Below, piece after piece: positions 1 through 9,858 of a DNA stretch of 64,000 bases (positions within the stretch are counted from its first letter, which is position 1; each line of letters starts with the position of its first letter). The notes beneath the pieces were generated by a model that had not been told where the DNA came from, did no database searches, and saw nothing but the letters and a program-made list of their open reading frames with translations. Source of the stretch: Thiosocius sp963808165. GTDB taxonomy: Bacteria > Pseudomonadota > Gammaproteobacteria > Chromatiales > Chromatiaceae. The DNA is taken from contig CAWEET010000011.1 in the NCBI GenBank assembly GCA_963808165.1, forward strand, positions 124,001 to 188,000, written 5' to 3'. The position numbers and the translations under genes were made by a program.

Positions 1-310
1 TGCCGTCGAAGTAGACGTTGCGCGCGCCGCGGTCGTCATTGACGTCGAGGCGCAGTCGATCCGGCCGCACCATGGTCACCCGGTTGTCGCGGCTGTACTG
101 CACCGTGGTGCCATCGAGCAGCACCTCGTCGTAGTTCACGTCGACGTTCACGGAATAGCGCTCGGCGGAACGCAGATAGGCACATGCGTCGAGCAGAACA
201 CGTTCGGTGGTCGCGTCGATCACCACCTTTTCAACGGGCGGCGCCTCTTCGGCGATCGCACAGCTCGTAAAGACGACCAACGCGGCCGCCGTCAGAATTC
301 GGCTTTTCAC
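1..310 (-). CDS. DUF2092-like secreted protein (partial, runs off the left edge)
   Basis: Only the first 103 codons are in the window; the 3' end lies outside. I place the start at a GTG at 310, with AAGGAG about 10 bases upstream. The N-terminus is a short signal peptide (VKSRILTAAALVVFTSCAIA), followed by an acidic stretch. The next part, with a DACAYLRSAERYSV segment and then RPDRLRLDVNDD, resembles predicted periplasmic proteins of the DUF2092 type, whose fold is related to lipoprotein carriers. The biochemical role of that family is not settled, and the family call rests on a short stretch. No neighbour explains the function. Confidence 0.6.
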   Translation of the reverse strand, partial: MKSRILTAAALVVFTSCAIAEEAPPVEKVVIDATTERVLLDACAYLRSAERYSVNVDVNYDEVLLDGTTVQYSRDNRVTMVRPDRLRLDVNDDRGARNVYFDG

Positions 311-529
311 TAGACTGCCACTCCTTGAGAATGTCGGGGCCATAGGGGATGCTGGCCGTTCTTTTCGATTGTTATGCGCACCTCGAGCGACACACCCGAC
401 CCTCGGGGCAATATCGCTGACGCGTCGCCGGATAATACGCATCCCCAACCGGGGTGACCAGTAGCGCCGGGAGGGGGCCGTCCCCTGCCCAATGCCGTCG
501 GCATTGGCTACCCCGATCGATCTAACGAT

Positions 530-697
530 ATGACGCCACTGGGTTTCCTGCAGCTTCACCGCTTTCATGCCGCACGACGCAGGCTCGCGCTGGCCGATGC
601 GCCCACCGCGTCGGTCGCGGATATCGCCTATGACCACGGGTTCTTTGCGCTCGGACGTTTCGCCATCAACTATGCGAGACTATTCGGCGTAAATAGT
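530..697 (+). pseudogene. AraC-family regulator C-terminal remnant
   Basis: The reading from 530 gives TPLGFLQLHRFHAARRRLAL, then SVADIAYDHGFFALGRFAINYARLFG. This is the second helix-turn-helix of an AraC/XylS DNA-binding domain with its typical GRFA..Y..LFG end. The ligand-binding part and the first helix-turn-helix are absent upstream. Downstream the frame runs straight into REP-like GATTAC repeats. This is a decayed fragment of about 55 codons and is unlikely to be functional. The ATG at 530 falls inside the former domain and is not a real start. Confidence 0.6.
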
Positions 698-760
698 GGT
701 CTGTCCCCGATTACCGTCCCCGATTACCCCCGATTATGCGATTACCGCCGATTACCGATT
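691..760. repeat. REP-like GATTAC repeat cluster
   Basis: About 70 bases contain six GATTA units at irregular 7-13 base spacing (near 709, 722, 732, 740, 750 and 757). They are preceded by AAATAGTGGTCTGTCCCC. Read on the other strand this is a series of GGTAATCGGGG units. Such GGGGACAGACCACTATTT sequences resemble the short repeats moved by REP-associated tyrosine transposases in many proteobacteria. No transposase gene lies nearby. The cluster sits between the AraC remnant and the stop codon of the acetoacetyl-CoA synthetase. Confidence 0.5.
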
Positions 761-762
761 AA

Positions 763-2727
<1,965 letters not shown>

Positions 2728-2796
2728 TGCCCTATCCTTTGTCTGACACTGCCAACCTTAGTCAATCCACCCGGCCCCGCCAAAGGAACTGCCAAC

Positions 2797-4083
2797 ATGT
2801 CCGTCAACCAGCCACGCTCGCCCGAGGTCTATCTCAATCTGAATGTCCGCGGGATGGGCAATTCCGCGACGCTGGCGATCAACGAGCACTCAAAACGCCT
2901 GCAGGCGGAGGGACGCCAGGTATACCGCCTCGGTCTGGGCCAGTCGCCTTTCCCGGTGCCTGCACATGTGCGCGACAGCCTGGCGCACAACGCCCATCAG
3001 AAGGACTACCTGGCGGTGAAGGGTCTGCCCGCGTTGCGCCAGGCCGTGGTCGACTGGGTAAAACGCACCGAGGGCATTGATTACTCACCGGACAACGTGC
3101 TGGTCGGTCCCGGCACCAAAGAGCTGATGTTCCTGGTGCAGCTCGTATACTACGGCGACCTGGTCATCCCCTCGCCATCCTGGGTATCGTACGCGCCCCA
3201 GGCGCGCATCATCGGACGTCACATCCATTGGCTGCGGACCCGGCCGGAGACCGGCCTCGGCGTGGAGCCGGACGCGCTCGAGGAACTCTGCGCCCGCGAC
3301 CCGGAACGGCCGCGCCTGCTGATCCTGAACTCACCGAGCAACCCGACCGGGCTGTGCTACAGCGCCGAGCAGTTGCAGGCGCTGGCGCAGGTGCTGCGTA
3401 AGTACCGCGTGCTGGCGCTGTCCGACGAGATCTACAGCGGCACCCACTACAGCGGCGGACATGTCTCGCTCGCGCGTTACTACCCGGAGGGCACCATCAT
3501 CAGCAACGGCCTGAGCAAGTGGTGCGGTGCCGGCGGCTGGCGCTTGGGCTTCTTCGTCTTTCCCCAGTCCCTGAGCTGGCTGGCGGATGCGATGGCGGCC
3601 GTTGCCAGCGAGACCTTCACCTCGACCAGCGCGCCGATCCAATACGCCGCGGTCAGCGCGTTGCAAGACCGGCCGGAGATGACCAGCTATCTGCAGCACA
3701 GCCGGCGTATCCTCGCCGAGCTCGCCGACCATGCACATCGCACGCTGACCGCGGCCGGAGCGATGATGAGTCCATCCGCTGGCGGCTTCTATCTGTTTCC
3801 GCGCTTCGAGGCACACCGTGACCGGCTGACCGTTCGGGGTATCGACAACGGCGCGACCTTCTGCGAACGCCTGCTCGAGGAGACCGGCGTCGCGGTGCTG
3901 CCGGGCAACTGCTTCGGTCGCCCCGACCGTGAACTGTCGCTGCGCCTGGCGATCGTCGACTTCGACGGCGAGACGGCGCTGGCGAAGGCCGCCGACGGCC
4001 CGGTCGACGAGGCGTTCGTCAAACGCCACTGCGACCGGGTCACGACCGCGATCGAACGCATCGCGGACTGGGTCGCTCAGTGA
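2797..4083 (+). CDS. pyridoxal-phosphate aminotransferase, class I/II
   Basis: The product (428 aa) is a fold-type I PLP aminotransferase. I prefer the ATG at 2797, with AAAGGA eight bases upstream, over a longer frame start at 2608 that would overlap the divergent gene. Visible motifs are the cofactor-loop NSPSNPTG, LSDEIYSG, the Schiff-base lysine in NGLSKWCGAGGWRLGF and a C-terminal LRLAIVDFDG. GGWRLGF holds the arginine that binds the substrate carboxylate in this family. The exact substrate cannot be read from sequence; aspartate-type or aromatic aminotransferase are options. Its divergent partner is acetoacetyl-CoA synthetase. Confidence 0.8.
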   Translation: MSVNQPRSPEVYLNLNVRGMGNSATLAINEHSKRLQAEGRQVYRLGLGQSPFPVPAHVRDSLAHNAHQKDYLAVKGLPALRQAVVDWVKRTEGIDYSPDNVLVGPGTKELMFLVQLVYYGDLVIPSPSWVSYAPQARIIGRHIHWLRTRPETGLGVEPDALEELCARDPERPRLLILNSPSNPTGLCYSAEQLQALAQVLRKYRVLALSDEIYSGTHYSGGHVSLARYYPEGTIISNGLSKWCGAGGWRLGFFVFPQSLSWLADAMAAVASETFTSTSAPIQYAAVSALQDRPEMTSYLQHSRRILAELADHAHRTLTAAGAMMSPSAGGFYLFPRFEAHRDRLTVRGIDNGATFCERLLEETGVAVLPGNCFGRPDRELSLRLAIVDFDGETALAKAADGPVDEAFVKRHCDRVTTAIERIADWVAQ

Positions 4084-4368
4084 GCGCGCCTGTCTGAGGG
4101 CGCAACTGCATTCCGGGAGACGCCGGAGAGGGCTTTTTCGCTGCGTCACGCTGCGCCTTGAGAGCCCTGACCATCTTGCCCGGCGACGGCCGGAACCGGC
4201 CCGCCTCTGAGGCTCGAAGCCCGCGCGATACGCGGCCGCTGTGCCGTTTGACTTCGGGCCATAACGCAAAATGCATGGCGTTGCTGCCCGGCTGCACTTA
4301 CCTGCAGTTTACGCCGGCCGGATCGCCGACAGCGATGCCGGGCATGGACATCCCTGCGTTGGTCTACA

Positions 4369-5148
4369 ATGGGGCGCTTTGCCGGTGTCCCCTTGGAAGC
4401 GCTGTCGTTCGATACCCTTTTGATACTCACGGCGATTGCCGGCGTAGCAGGCATGATCGACGCAATCGCCGGCGGCGGCGGCCTGCTGGCGCTCCCTGCC
4501 CTGCTGTGGGCAGGCCTGCCACCGGTCCAGGCCCTCGCAACCAATAAGCTGCAGGGTAGCTTCGGCACGCTGACCGCGTCTTACAACTTCGTGCGGCGCG
4601 GTGAGATCGACCTGTCGCGGCTGCGCATCCCGGTGTTGCTAACCTTCATCGGCTCAGCGAGCGGCACGCTGGCCGTGCAGCACCTGGGCTCGGCGCTGCT
4701 GGAACAACTGGTCCCGACACTGCTGATCGCGTTTGCGCTGTACTTCCTGTTCTCTCCACGGATCGGCGACCAGGACGCCCACCACCGCGTCGGCCACGGC
4801 ATGTTCGGCCTGCTGATCGGTTTCACGGTGGGTTTCTACGACGGCTTTTTCGGTCCGGGCACTGGCAGTTTCTTCGCCGCAGCGTTCGTGCTGCTGCTCG
4901 GCTACAACCTGCGCCGCGCGACCGCCGGCACCAAGATCCTCAATTTCACCAGCAATGTCGCCTCGCTGATCTTTTTCGCGCTCGCCGGCGAGGTGATCTG
5001 GCAGGTCGGCCTACCGATGGGTTTGGCCCAGATGGCTGGCGCCTGGATCGGGTCGCACCTGGTGATGCGGCATGGCTCACGCCTGATCCGGCCGGTACTG
5101 GTCGCGGTCTCGCTGGCGATTTCGCTGAAGCTCCTGTTGAGCGATTGA
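4369..5148 (+). CDS. TSUP-family (TauE/SafE, YfcA-like) membrane permease
   Basis: The product (259 aa) has about eight hydrophobic segments. Hallmarks of the sulfite exporter TauE/SafE family are the N-terminal IDAIAGGGGLLALPALL, then ALATNKLQGSFGT, and the second-half signature FYDGFFGPGTGSF with ATAGTKILNFTSN. These proteins export organic or inorganic sulfur anions or related small acids; the substrate here is unknown. The start is uncertain: ATG 4369 has no clear ribosome site and TTG 4393 is an alternative. The gene stands alone, with 285 bases of unassigned DNA upstream. Confidence 0.85.
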   Translation: MGRFAGVPLEALSFDTLLILTAIAGVAGMIDAIAGGGGLLALPALLWAGLPPVQALATNKLQGSFGTLTASYNFVRRGEIDLSRLRIPVLLTFIGSASGTLAVQHLGSALLEQLVPTLLIAFALYFLFSPRIGDQDAHHRVGHGMFGLLIGFTVGFYDGFFGPGTGSFFAAAFVLLLGYNLRRATAGTKILNFTSNVASLIFFALAGEVIWQVGLPMGLAQMAGAWIGSHLVMRHGSRLIRPVLVAVSLAISLKLLLSD

Positions 5149-5210
5149 GTTCGCCGTCGCATCCATAGGCTGTGTGATTCGTAGGGCTGGCTGTGCCTGC
5201 CGAACCAAGC

Positions 5211-5227
5211 GTCGGGCACAGCCCGAC
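5211..5227. repeat. GTCGGGC palindrome (copy 1)
   Basis: GTCGGGC ACA GCCCGAC is a perfect 7-bp inverted repeat followed by CT. It sits 60 bases after the TSUP permease gene and just before the cyclic-nucleotide-domain remnant that ends at 5253. Nearly the same element occurs at 17382-17398. The flanking CTGTGCCTGCCGAACCAAGC resembles intergenic repeats frequent in gammaproteobacteria. It could work as a bidirectional terminator, but no T-run is present. Confidence 0.5.
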
Positions 5228-5252
5228 CTCCGAAACCGGGGCGCGGGCCGGC

Positions 5253-5627
5253 CTACCCGCTCGCTGCATCCTTCGGTGCCGCGTGCGGCTCGATCCTGTA
5301 TTCGGCAGTCTGCCTCAGCCGTGCACCGATGATCCTGGTCAGGTTACGGAACAACTTGAAGGCCAGCATCGGGAACAGCCGGGTCAGGCGGTCAATACGT
5401 TCCCAGCTCAGGACCAGCAACTGGGTGTCGTCCAGCGCGACGAAATCGGCGGTCCGCAGCCCGCCGGCCAGCGGACCGACCTCACCGCACAGATCGCCGA
5501 CGTCCATTGTCCGCAGGTGCTTGGAAGCGACATTCGATCTTCCTCGGAAGAATTCACAACACACCGCGGGGCCGATAGGAAAGCGCTGAAAACATATTGC
5601 CGGGTGCACAGAGGCCGGATTGATCAT
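5253..5627 (-). pseudogene. truncated cyclic-nucleotide-binding domain protein
   Basis: The last 85 codons (from ATG 5507) match the second half of a CRP-type cNMP-binding domain: MDVGDLCGEVGPLAGGLRTA, then DDTQLLVLSWERIDRLTRLF and a closing helix with LFRNLTRIIGARLRQT. The first half of the beta-roll is missing, and the 40 residues before it look non-coding. The protein has no output domain. I interpret this as an N-terminally truncated gene. It could still be expressed as a short peptide. Confidence 0.5.
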
Positions 5628-5665
5628 AATGTGCCGGAAACCCGACCCGAAGGACTACCCATCCC

Positions 5666-6454
5666 ATGTGGCTGCGCACGAGCTGCGACCTCACTTTCGA
5701 TATCGTGGAACCGGTTCCGCTGGTGCTGATGCTGCGGCCACGCAGCGGCGCCCAGCAATGGATCGCGCGTGAGGAGTACCGGCTGGAGCCAAGCGTCCCG
5801 GTGTTCGAGTTCACGGACGACTATGGCAATCTCTGTCAACGCCTGATCTCTCCGATCGGGCGCTTTGAGGTCTGCACCAGCGCCGATGTGTCCATTGCCG
5901 ACTGTGTCGACCAGACATTCGGGGCGCCATTCGTCGAAGTACAGTACCTGCCCGACGCGGTGCTCAGCTTCCTGCTGCCCAGCCGCTACTGCGAGTCCGA
6001 CCGCTTCCATCAGATGGCAAGCGAAATCACCGCTGATCGGCAACCCGGCTACGACCAGGTGGCGGCAATCGTCGCCTGGCTGCGCGAAACGATCCATTAC
6101 CGCCCGGGCAGCAGTGACGTGCCGGTATCCGCGGTAGAGGTCAACTCGAGGCAGATGGGCGTCTGTCGCGACCTGGCCCACCTCGGCATCGCCTTGTGCC
6201 GCAGCATCAGCATCCCTGCACGAATGGTCGTGGGCTACCTCTACCGACTGGAGCCTATGGACATGCATGCCTGGTTCGAGGCCTATGTCGGCGGACGCTG
6301 GTATACCTTCGACCCAACCCAGGCCGAGCTTACTGGAGGCTATGTCGCGGTCGGCTACGGTCGCGATGCCGCGGACGTCGCCGTGTACAATCAGTTCGGA
6401 CCAGCGATCTACCCGACGGCAAATACCGTGCGCGTGGAGCGCCTGCGGCGCTAG
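5666..6454 (+). CDS. transglutaminase-like domain protein
   Basis: The product (262 aa) has an N-terminal beta-rich domain and a C-terminal transglutaminase-like (papain-fold) domain. The catalytic triad is visible: Cys in MGVCRDLAHLGIALCR, His in DMHAWFEAYVGGRWYTFD, and Asp in the same FDPTQ motif. GAAGGA lies about 15 bases before the ATG. No signal peptide is seen, so the protein is probably cytosolic. Family members are predicted cysteine proteases or transamidases of unknown substrate. A second, different transglutaminase-like gene follows at 6633, suggesting a functional pair. Confidence 0.82.
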   Translation: MWLRTSCDLTFDIVEPVPLVLMLRPRSGAQQWIAREEYRLEPSVPVFEFTDDYGNLCQRLISPIGRFEVCTSADVSIADCVDQTFGAPFVEVQYLPDAVLSFLLPSRYCESDRFHQMASEITADRQPGYDQVAAIVAWLRETIHYRPGSSDVPVSAVEVNSRQMGVCRDLAHLGIALCRSISIPARMVVGYLYRLEPMDMHAWFEAYVGGRWYTFDPTQAELTGGYVAVGYGRDAADVAVYNQFGPAIYPTANTVRVERLRR

Positions 6455-6632
6455 TGGGCCGTGCGTGCAGAATACCTCGGCCTGACATGACAGAGGCCCT
6501 CGGCGTTACCCTGTTTGCCGTCTGGCCCCACTTTGGGCCTGCTCAGATAAACTATGAAATCGACGGGCCGGAAGCAGCCTCACGAGCTGCCCGCAATCCA
6601 CGCCCGCCCGATGATCACCGAGACTCTCTGTT

Positions 6633-7478
6633 ATGAAGTTCACCATCCGACATCTCACGCGTTATCGCTACTCGCGCCCGGTCCAGTTCGGTCCGCAGCA
6701 GCTGCGCTTCCATCCGCGCGATGATGGTGCGCAGCGCGTCATCGACTATCGGCTGGAGATCGGCCCTACGCCACATGGTCGCGATGAACAACTCGACCTG
6801 GAGGGTAACCGGGTGACCCAGGTCTGGTTCGACGGTGAGGCGGACCACTTCGATATCGACGTGAACATGCAGGTCGAGACCCTGCGCCGCAATGCCTTCG
6901 ATTTCATCCTCTCCCCGGAGGCGACCGCTCTGCCCTTCCACCATCGACATGGGGCCACCTGCGCGCGCGCCTATCTGGAGCGCATCGAACCCGACGACAC
7001 GGTCACCGCCTTCGCCGCCTCACACAGCCTCGCCGTCAGGAGCGATACGATGGCATTTCTCGACCGGCTGAATCATGAGCTGTTCAGCCGATTCAGCCAT
7101 ATCCATCGCGAAACCGGGGCACCGCAGAGCCCGGCAGCGACGTTGCAGAGTCGCAACGGGGCCTGTCGCGACCTGACCGTGCTGTTCGTGGACTGCTGTC
7201 GCGCGGAAGGCATTGCCGCACGCTTCGCCAGCGGCTACCAGAGGGGTGACCTGCAGAGCGAGCGGCGCCATCTGCACGCCTGGCCGGAAGTCTACTTGCC
7301 CGGGGCAGGCTGGCGCGGCTTCGATCCCACCCACGGTACGGCGATCGCGGATGCCCATGTCACCATCGCGGCGGCAGCGCATGCCCGCGACACCATGCCG
7401 GTGCGTGGGAGTTTTCTTGGAGACGGGGTGGACAGCACGCTCGACTACACGGTGGAGATACAGGTCGTGCAGGATTGA
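6633..7478 (+). CDS. transglutaminase-like protein with bacterial transglutaminase N-terminal region
   Basis: The product (281 aa) starts with the characteristic MKFTIRHLTRYRYSRPVQFG of proteins carrying a Bact_transglu_N domain, followed by a transglutaminase-like core. Catalytic Cys lies in NGACRDLTVLFVDCCR, His in RHLHAWPEVYLPG and Asp in GFDPTHG. Relatives are often found next to alpha-E or circularly permuted ATP-grasp genes, but not here. The activity is presumed cysteine hydrolase; the substrate is unknown. The gene lies 178 bases after the first transglutaminase gene on the same strand. Confidence 0.85.
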   Translation: MKFTIRHLTRYRYSRPVQFGPQQLRFHPRDDGAQRVIDYRLEIGPTPHGRDEQLDLEGNRVTQVWFDGEADHFDIDVNMQVETLRRNAFDFILSPEATALPFHHRHGATCARAYLERIEPDDTVTAFAASHSLAVRSDTMAFLDRLNHELFSRFSHIHRETGAPQSPAATLQSRNGACRDLTVLFVDCCRAEGIAARFASGYQRGDLQSERRHLHAWPEVYLPGAGWRGFDPTHGTAIADAHVTIAAAAHARDTMPVRGSFLGDGVDSTLDYTVEIQVVQD

Positions 7479-8292
7479 CGGGGCACTGTTGCCCGGTCGC
7501 TGCAGGTGACTTTGCCAAACAAAACGCCCGCAAAGGCGCAGCGCTGCCGATGTTGCAGGCCAGCGGACATCGAACGGGGCACCGAGGTGATCGATGCGCG
7601 GGCTTGTGCCGCAGGATGCGCAGTCGAGCCTCCAGGGCGGATTCGCGGCGTCCCGCGGGTCGAACGCGCCGGTGCGCGAGCGCCAGATCGAGCGCCATGA
7701 CCGGAGGTGTTACCTTCAAGCGCATGGCCCTGTCGAGTCAATGCGGGTTGCTACCGCGACGGGCATGGCGGACTGTGCCCGCCATCAGTAGCAGTCGCCG
7801 AAGGTGCCACCTTCCGGGCCCACAGTGACACCATTGTCCAGGACAGCGCCCCATGCATCAGTAGACTGCATCTCCTAGCGGCACCTCCGCGGCCCGGTAA
7901 GGCGCATCCATCTGCGTCGGGCCGTCTCGATGGACAGGGTTGGTGCATTTTTCAAGTCGGCAACAGGCTCACGGGACCCGCAACGGCGATCGCCGCGGCA
8001 GCTGGAATCCCTCGAAACCCCGCCGGCATGCCCGTTGTTCGCCGGGCAGGCATTTTTGCTATGCACTGACTTGCGATTTCTCAATGTTGGCAAGCCAGTT
8101 GCAATGATAGCTTGCGCATCGACGCAGCTATGCTGCGCGCGTCTCCTCCGCTTCGGCCCCGTGCGATGCGGGGCGTCTTTATTATTGGACCGGTGCGGAG
8201 ATGCAGCTGGGACACCGGTGAACCTCGTGCCCAGGGCGGCTTCCGGTGATGCGGCGGTCATTTTCTTAAGGTTCGGGCGAGGCTGCCGATAA
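7479..8292. other. gene-poor stretch holding dispersed repeat copy 1
   Basis: About 800 bases with no frame showing convincing protein character. Short frames on both strands are rich in Arg, Ala and Pro, as expected from GC-rich noncoding DNA. The only structured element I recognise is the roughly 85-base dispersed repeat at 7593-7676. Confidence 0.6.
7593..7676 (+). repeat. dispersed about 85-bp repeat, copy 1
   Basis: The first of four related copies in the window, all in the same orientation. Shared blocks are GCGGGC..TGCCGCAGG, GCAGTCGAGCCTCCAGGG, GGATTC.CGGCGTCCCGCG and GGTCGAA.GCGCCGG. It lies 115 bases downstream of the transglutaminase gene. The GGG..CGG and CCG..CCC blocks can pair, so an RNA copy would fold. 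It is intergenic and not part of any visible gene. Confidence 0.7.
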
Positions 8293-8323
8293 TCGTTAAG
8301 TTCATTAAATGGCAACTTAACGA
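8293..8323. promoter_or_regulatory. 10-bp perfect inverted repeat upstream of a small ORF
   Basis: TCGTTAAGTT (8293-8302) and AACTTAACGA (8314-8323) form a perfect 10-bp inverted repeat with an 11-base spacer. It lies 27 bases before the ATG of the 50-codon ORF at 8351. The region is AT-rich compared with its surroundings, as promoters often are. It could be an operator or a leader hairpin; no T-run follows, which argues against a terminator. Confidence 0.45.
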
Positions 8324-8350
8324 AATTATTCTGCACGGAGACCGTCTGAT

Positions 8351-8503
8351 ATGTTGAAGAGCATAGGAAAACCCTCGCTCTTGTTGAAACTGGGCTCACG
8401 GCGCTGCATATGCATGCCGAACAGGCTGATGGATGACACGCTCAGAACCCGCATACGCCCGCTGATCTTCGGCGGCTACGCCTGGTGGTGGGACAAGGCC
8501 TGA
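8351..8503 (+). CDS. possible small protein (50 aa), unknown
   Basis: The ORF begins with ATG at 8351, with GGAG 12 bases upstream. It encodes a basic peptide with an N-terminal KSIGKPSLLLKLGSRR and a C-terminal RIRPLIFGGYAWWWDKA, rich in aromatic residues. I do not recognise the family. Support comes from the ribosome site, the AT-rich upstream region and the perfect inverted repeat just before it. There is no homology evidence, and it may be a chance frame. Confidence 0.35.
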   Translation: MLKSIGKPSLLLKLGSRRCICMPNRLMDDTLRTRIRPLIFGGYAWWWDKA

Positions 8504-8574
8504 CACCAACCGATGAACCGGAGGCGAGGCAAACGGCCTCGCCTGCAATTATTGTCGCTAAACGGAGCAGTATC

Positions 8575-8829
8575 ATGTTTAGGACTGTCTTGGCACTCGC
8601 AATTATTTTCGCGTCGGGTGGCACCGTTGCCGCCACGCAATTCTCCGACGGATCCGGCATCGAGGGGCATGGTCAGCACCCTGCCGACCCCGCAGCCCGA
8701 GCAACCCAAGACCACCTTCGCAGCCAGTTGGACTGGCGTTCTTATTACCTGAACCGCATCGGCGGCAGGCATGCACGCCAATCGCCATTCAGAGGGACAT
8801 GGCGGCAGGCCCCCGCTGCCCCAGAATAA
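8575..8829 (+). CDS. possible small secreted protein (84 aa), unknown
   Basis: ATG 8575 is preceded by CGGAG at about 7 bases. The first 20 residues, MFRTVLALAIIFASGGTVAA, read as a clean Sec signal peptide with an AxA-type cleavage site. The mature part is short, polar and without cysteines. It lies 71 bases after the 50-aa ORF on the same strand. The signal peptide supports a real gene, but the mature sequence has no recognisable domain and its C-terminus looks random. Confidence 0.35.
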   Translation: MFRTVLALAIIFASGGTVAATQFSDGSGIEGHGQHPADPAARATQDHLRSQLDWRSYYLNRIGGRHARQSPFRGTWRQAPAAPE

Positions 8830-8938
8830 ATTCGCAATTCAGCTTCCGATGGCGCACTCGACGGTAACTTGCTGGTGCATCACGATCGTCGGGGCACGAC
8901 CTAAACCGTTCACGCAGTATCCAGAGGCGGTAAGAAAA

Positions 8939-9376
8939 ATGTTGACCGAAAAAGACACCCAATCGACCAAGCAAAGGGTCACCGACGACATCGAGATAGC
9001 TCCGTTCGTCGAACCGACGCACAGGGTCCATCAAGACCAGCACGTCGAGTACACGCACGAGCTATCCGACGATACCTCGGAGGCCACCTCGCGATCGCTG
9101 ATCCGCGTCGTGCCGTTGGCCTACGGGGGCTTGCTCGGCAGTCTGGCGGACAACATGCTTCTGGGGCTTTCCGTCGGCGCAACGGCAAGCGCGGCATTCG
9201 ATCTGCATATGGGCGACAACTCCATCGTCCGCCCCACGTGGCAGTGGCTGCTCACCAAGGTCTGCCCGGCCGTCGCGGCAATGGCGAACGGGCTGGCGGC
9301 CATCATCCGGCATCTGGGACTGAAATCCCTCGCGACCGCCTTGAGCAGGGTGCGCTGCGGAGTCGTTCGGCACTGA
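8939..9376 (+). CDS. hypothetical protein with glycine-rich hydrophobic segment
   Basis: The product is 145 aa from ATG 8939. The first 65 residues are polar and acidic (TEKDTQSTKQRVTDDIEIAP). A hydrophobic glycine/alanine-rich stretch follows (VPLAYGGLLGSLADNMLLGL, then SVGATASAAFDL), and the protein ends with a second moderately hydrophobic helix and a basic tail. This could be a membrane-associated protein with a glycine-zipper-like segment. I do not recognise the family. Base composition and amino-acid use look coding, unlike the surrounding frames. Confidence 0.45.
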   Translation: MLTEKDTQSTKQRVTDDIEIAPFVEPTHRVHQDQHVEYTHELSDDTSEATSRSLIRVVPLAYGGLLGSLADNMLLGLSVGATASAAFDLHMGDNSIVRPTWQWLLTKVCPAVAAMANGLAAIIRHLGLKSLATALSRVRCGVVRH

Positions 9377-9858
9377 CGGTATCTCATGCAAGGCGCCGGC
9401 CGATCCGGGTCGCGCTGCTGCCAGCCCCTCCGCCCGGTGATTCCACTTGGGGCGATCGATAAGGCGACGCCGTTCGCGATGTATTAACATCTGAGTGAGT
9501 CAACAACCGTCGCTGCCGAGTCATACCGACCGGAGACAAGGCATCGATCGGCACGGAACGGGCCGCGGTGCATGGCATCCGGACTGAAATCCACCATCCG
9601 GCGCGATGTGCGCAAGCGGACTCGCGGCCGAGTGATGGGTCGCAATCGATGCCGTGGATGTGCCCCGGCCGGCTGGCGGCCGTTCACGCCCTTGTCCTCA
9701 CAGGCTGATCGAGCCCGACAGAAGACCTCGACCAACACGGCGCGGACCGGACCCGTCGACTGGTCGCTATCGTCTCAGAACGGGACCTGCCGCAAGGTGA
9801 CACGTTGGCGCGGACGGTAATTATTGGCAGTGCGTTACCCAGCAGGAGAGCGACCATC
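9377..9858. other. intergenic stretch before glgB, no gene seen
   Basis: About 480 bases with no convincing coding frame. Short frames on both strands are arginine-rich and match no family. An in-frame upstream extension of glgB from 9805 adds 18 residues with no branching-enzyme character. No repeat or strong hairpin was recognised. Confidence 0.5.
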
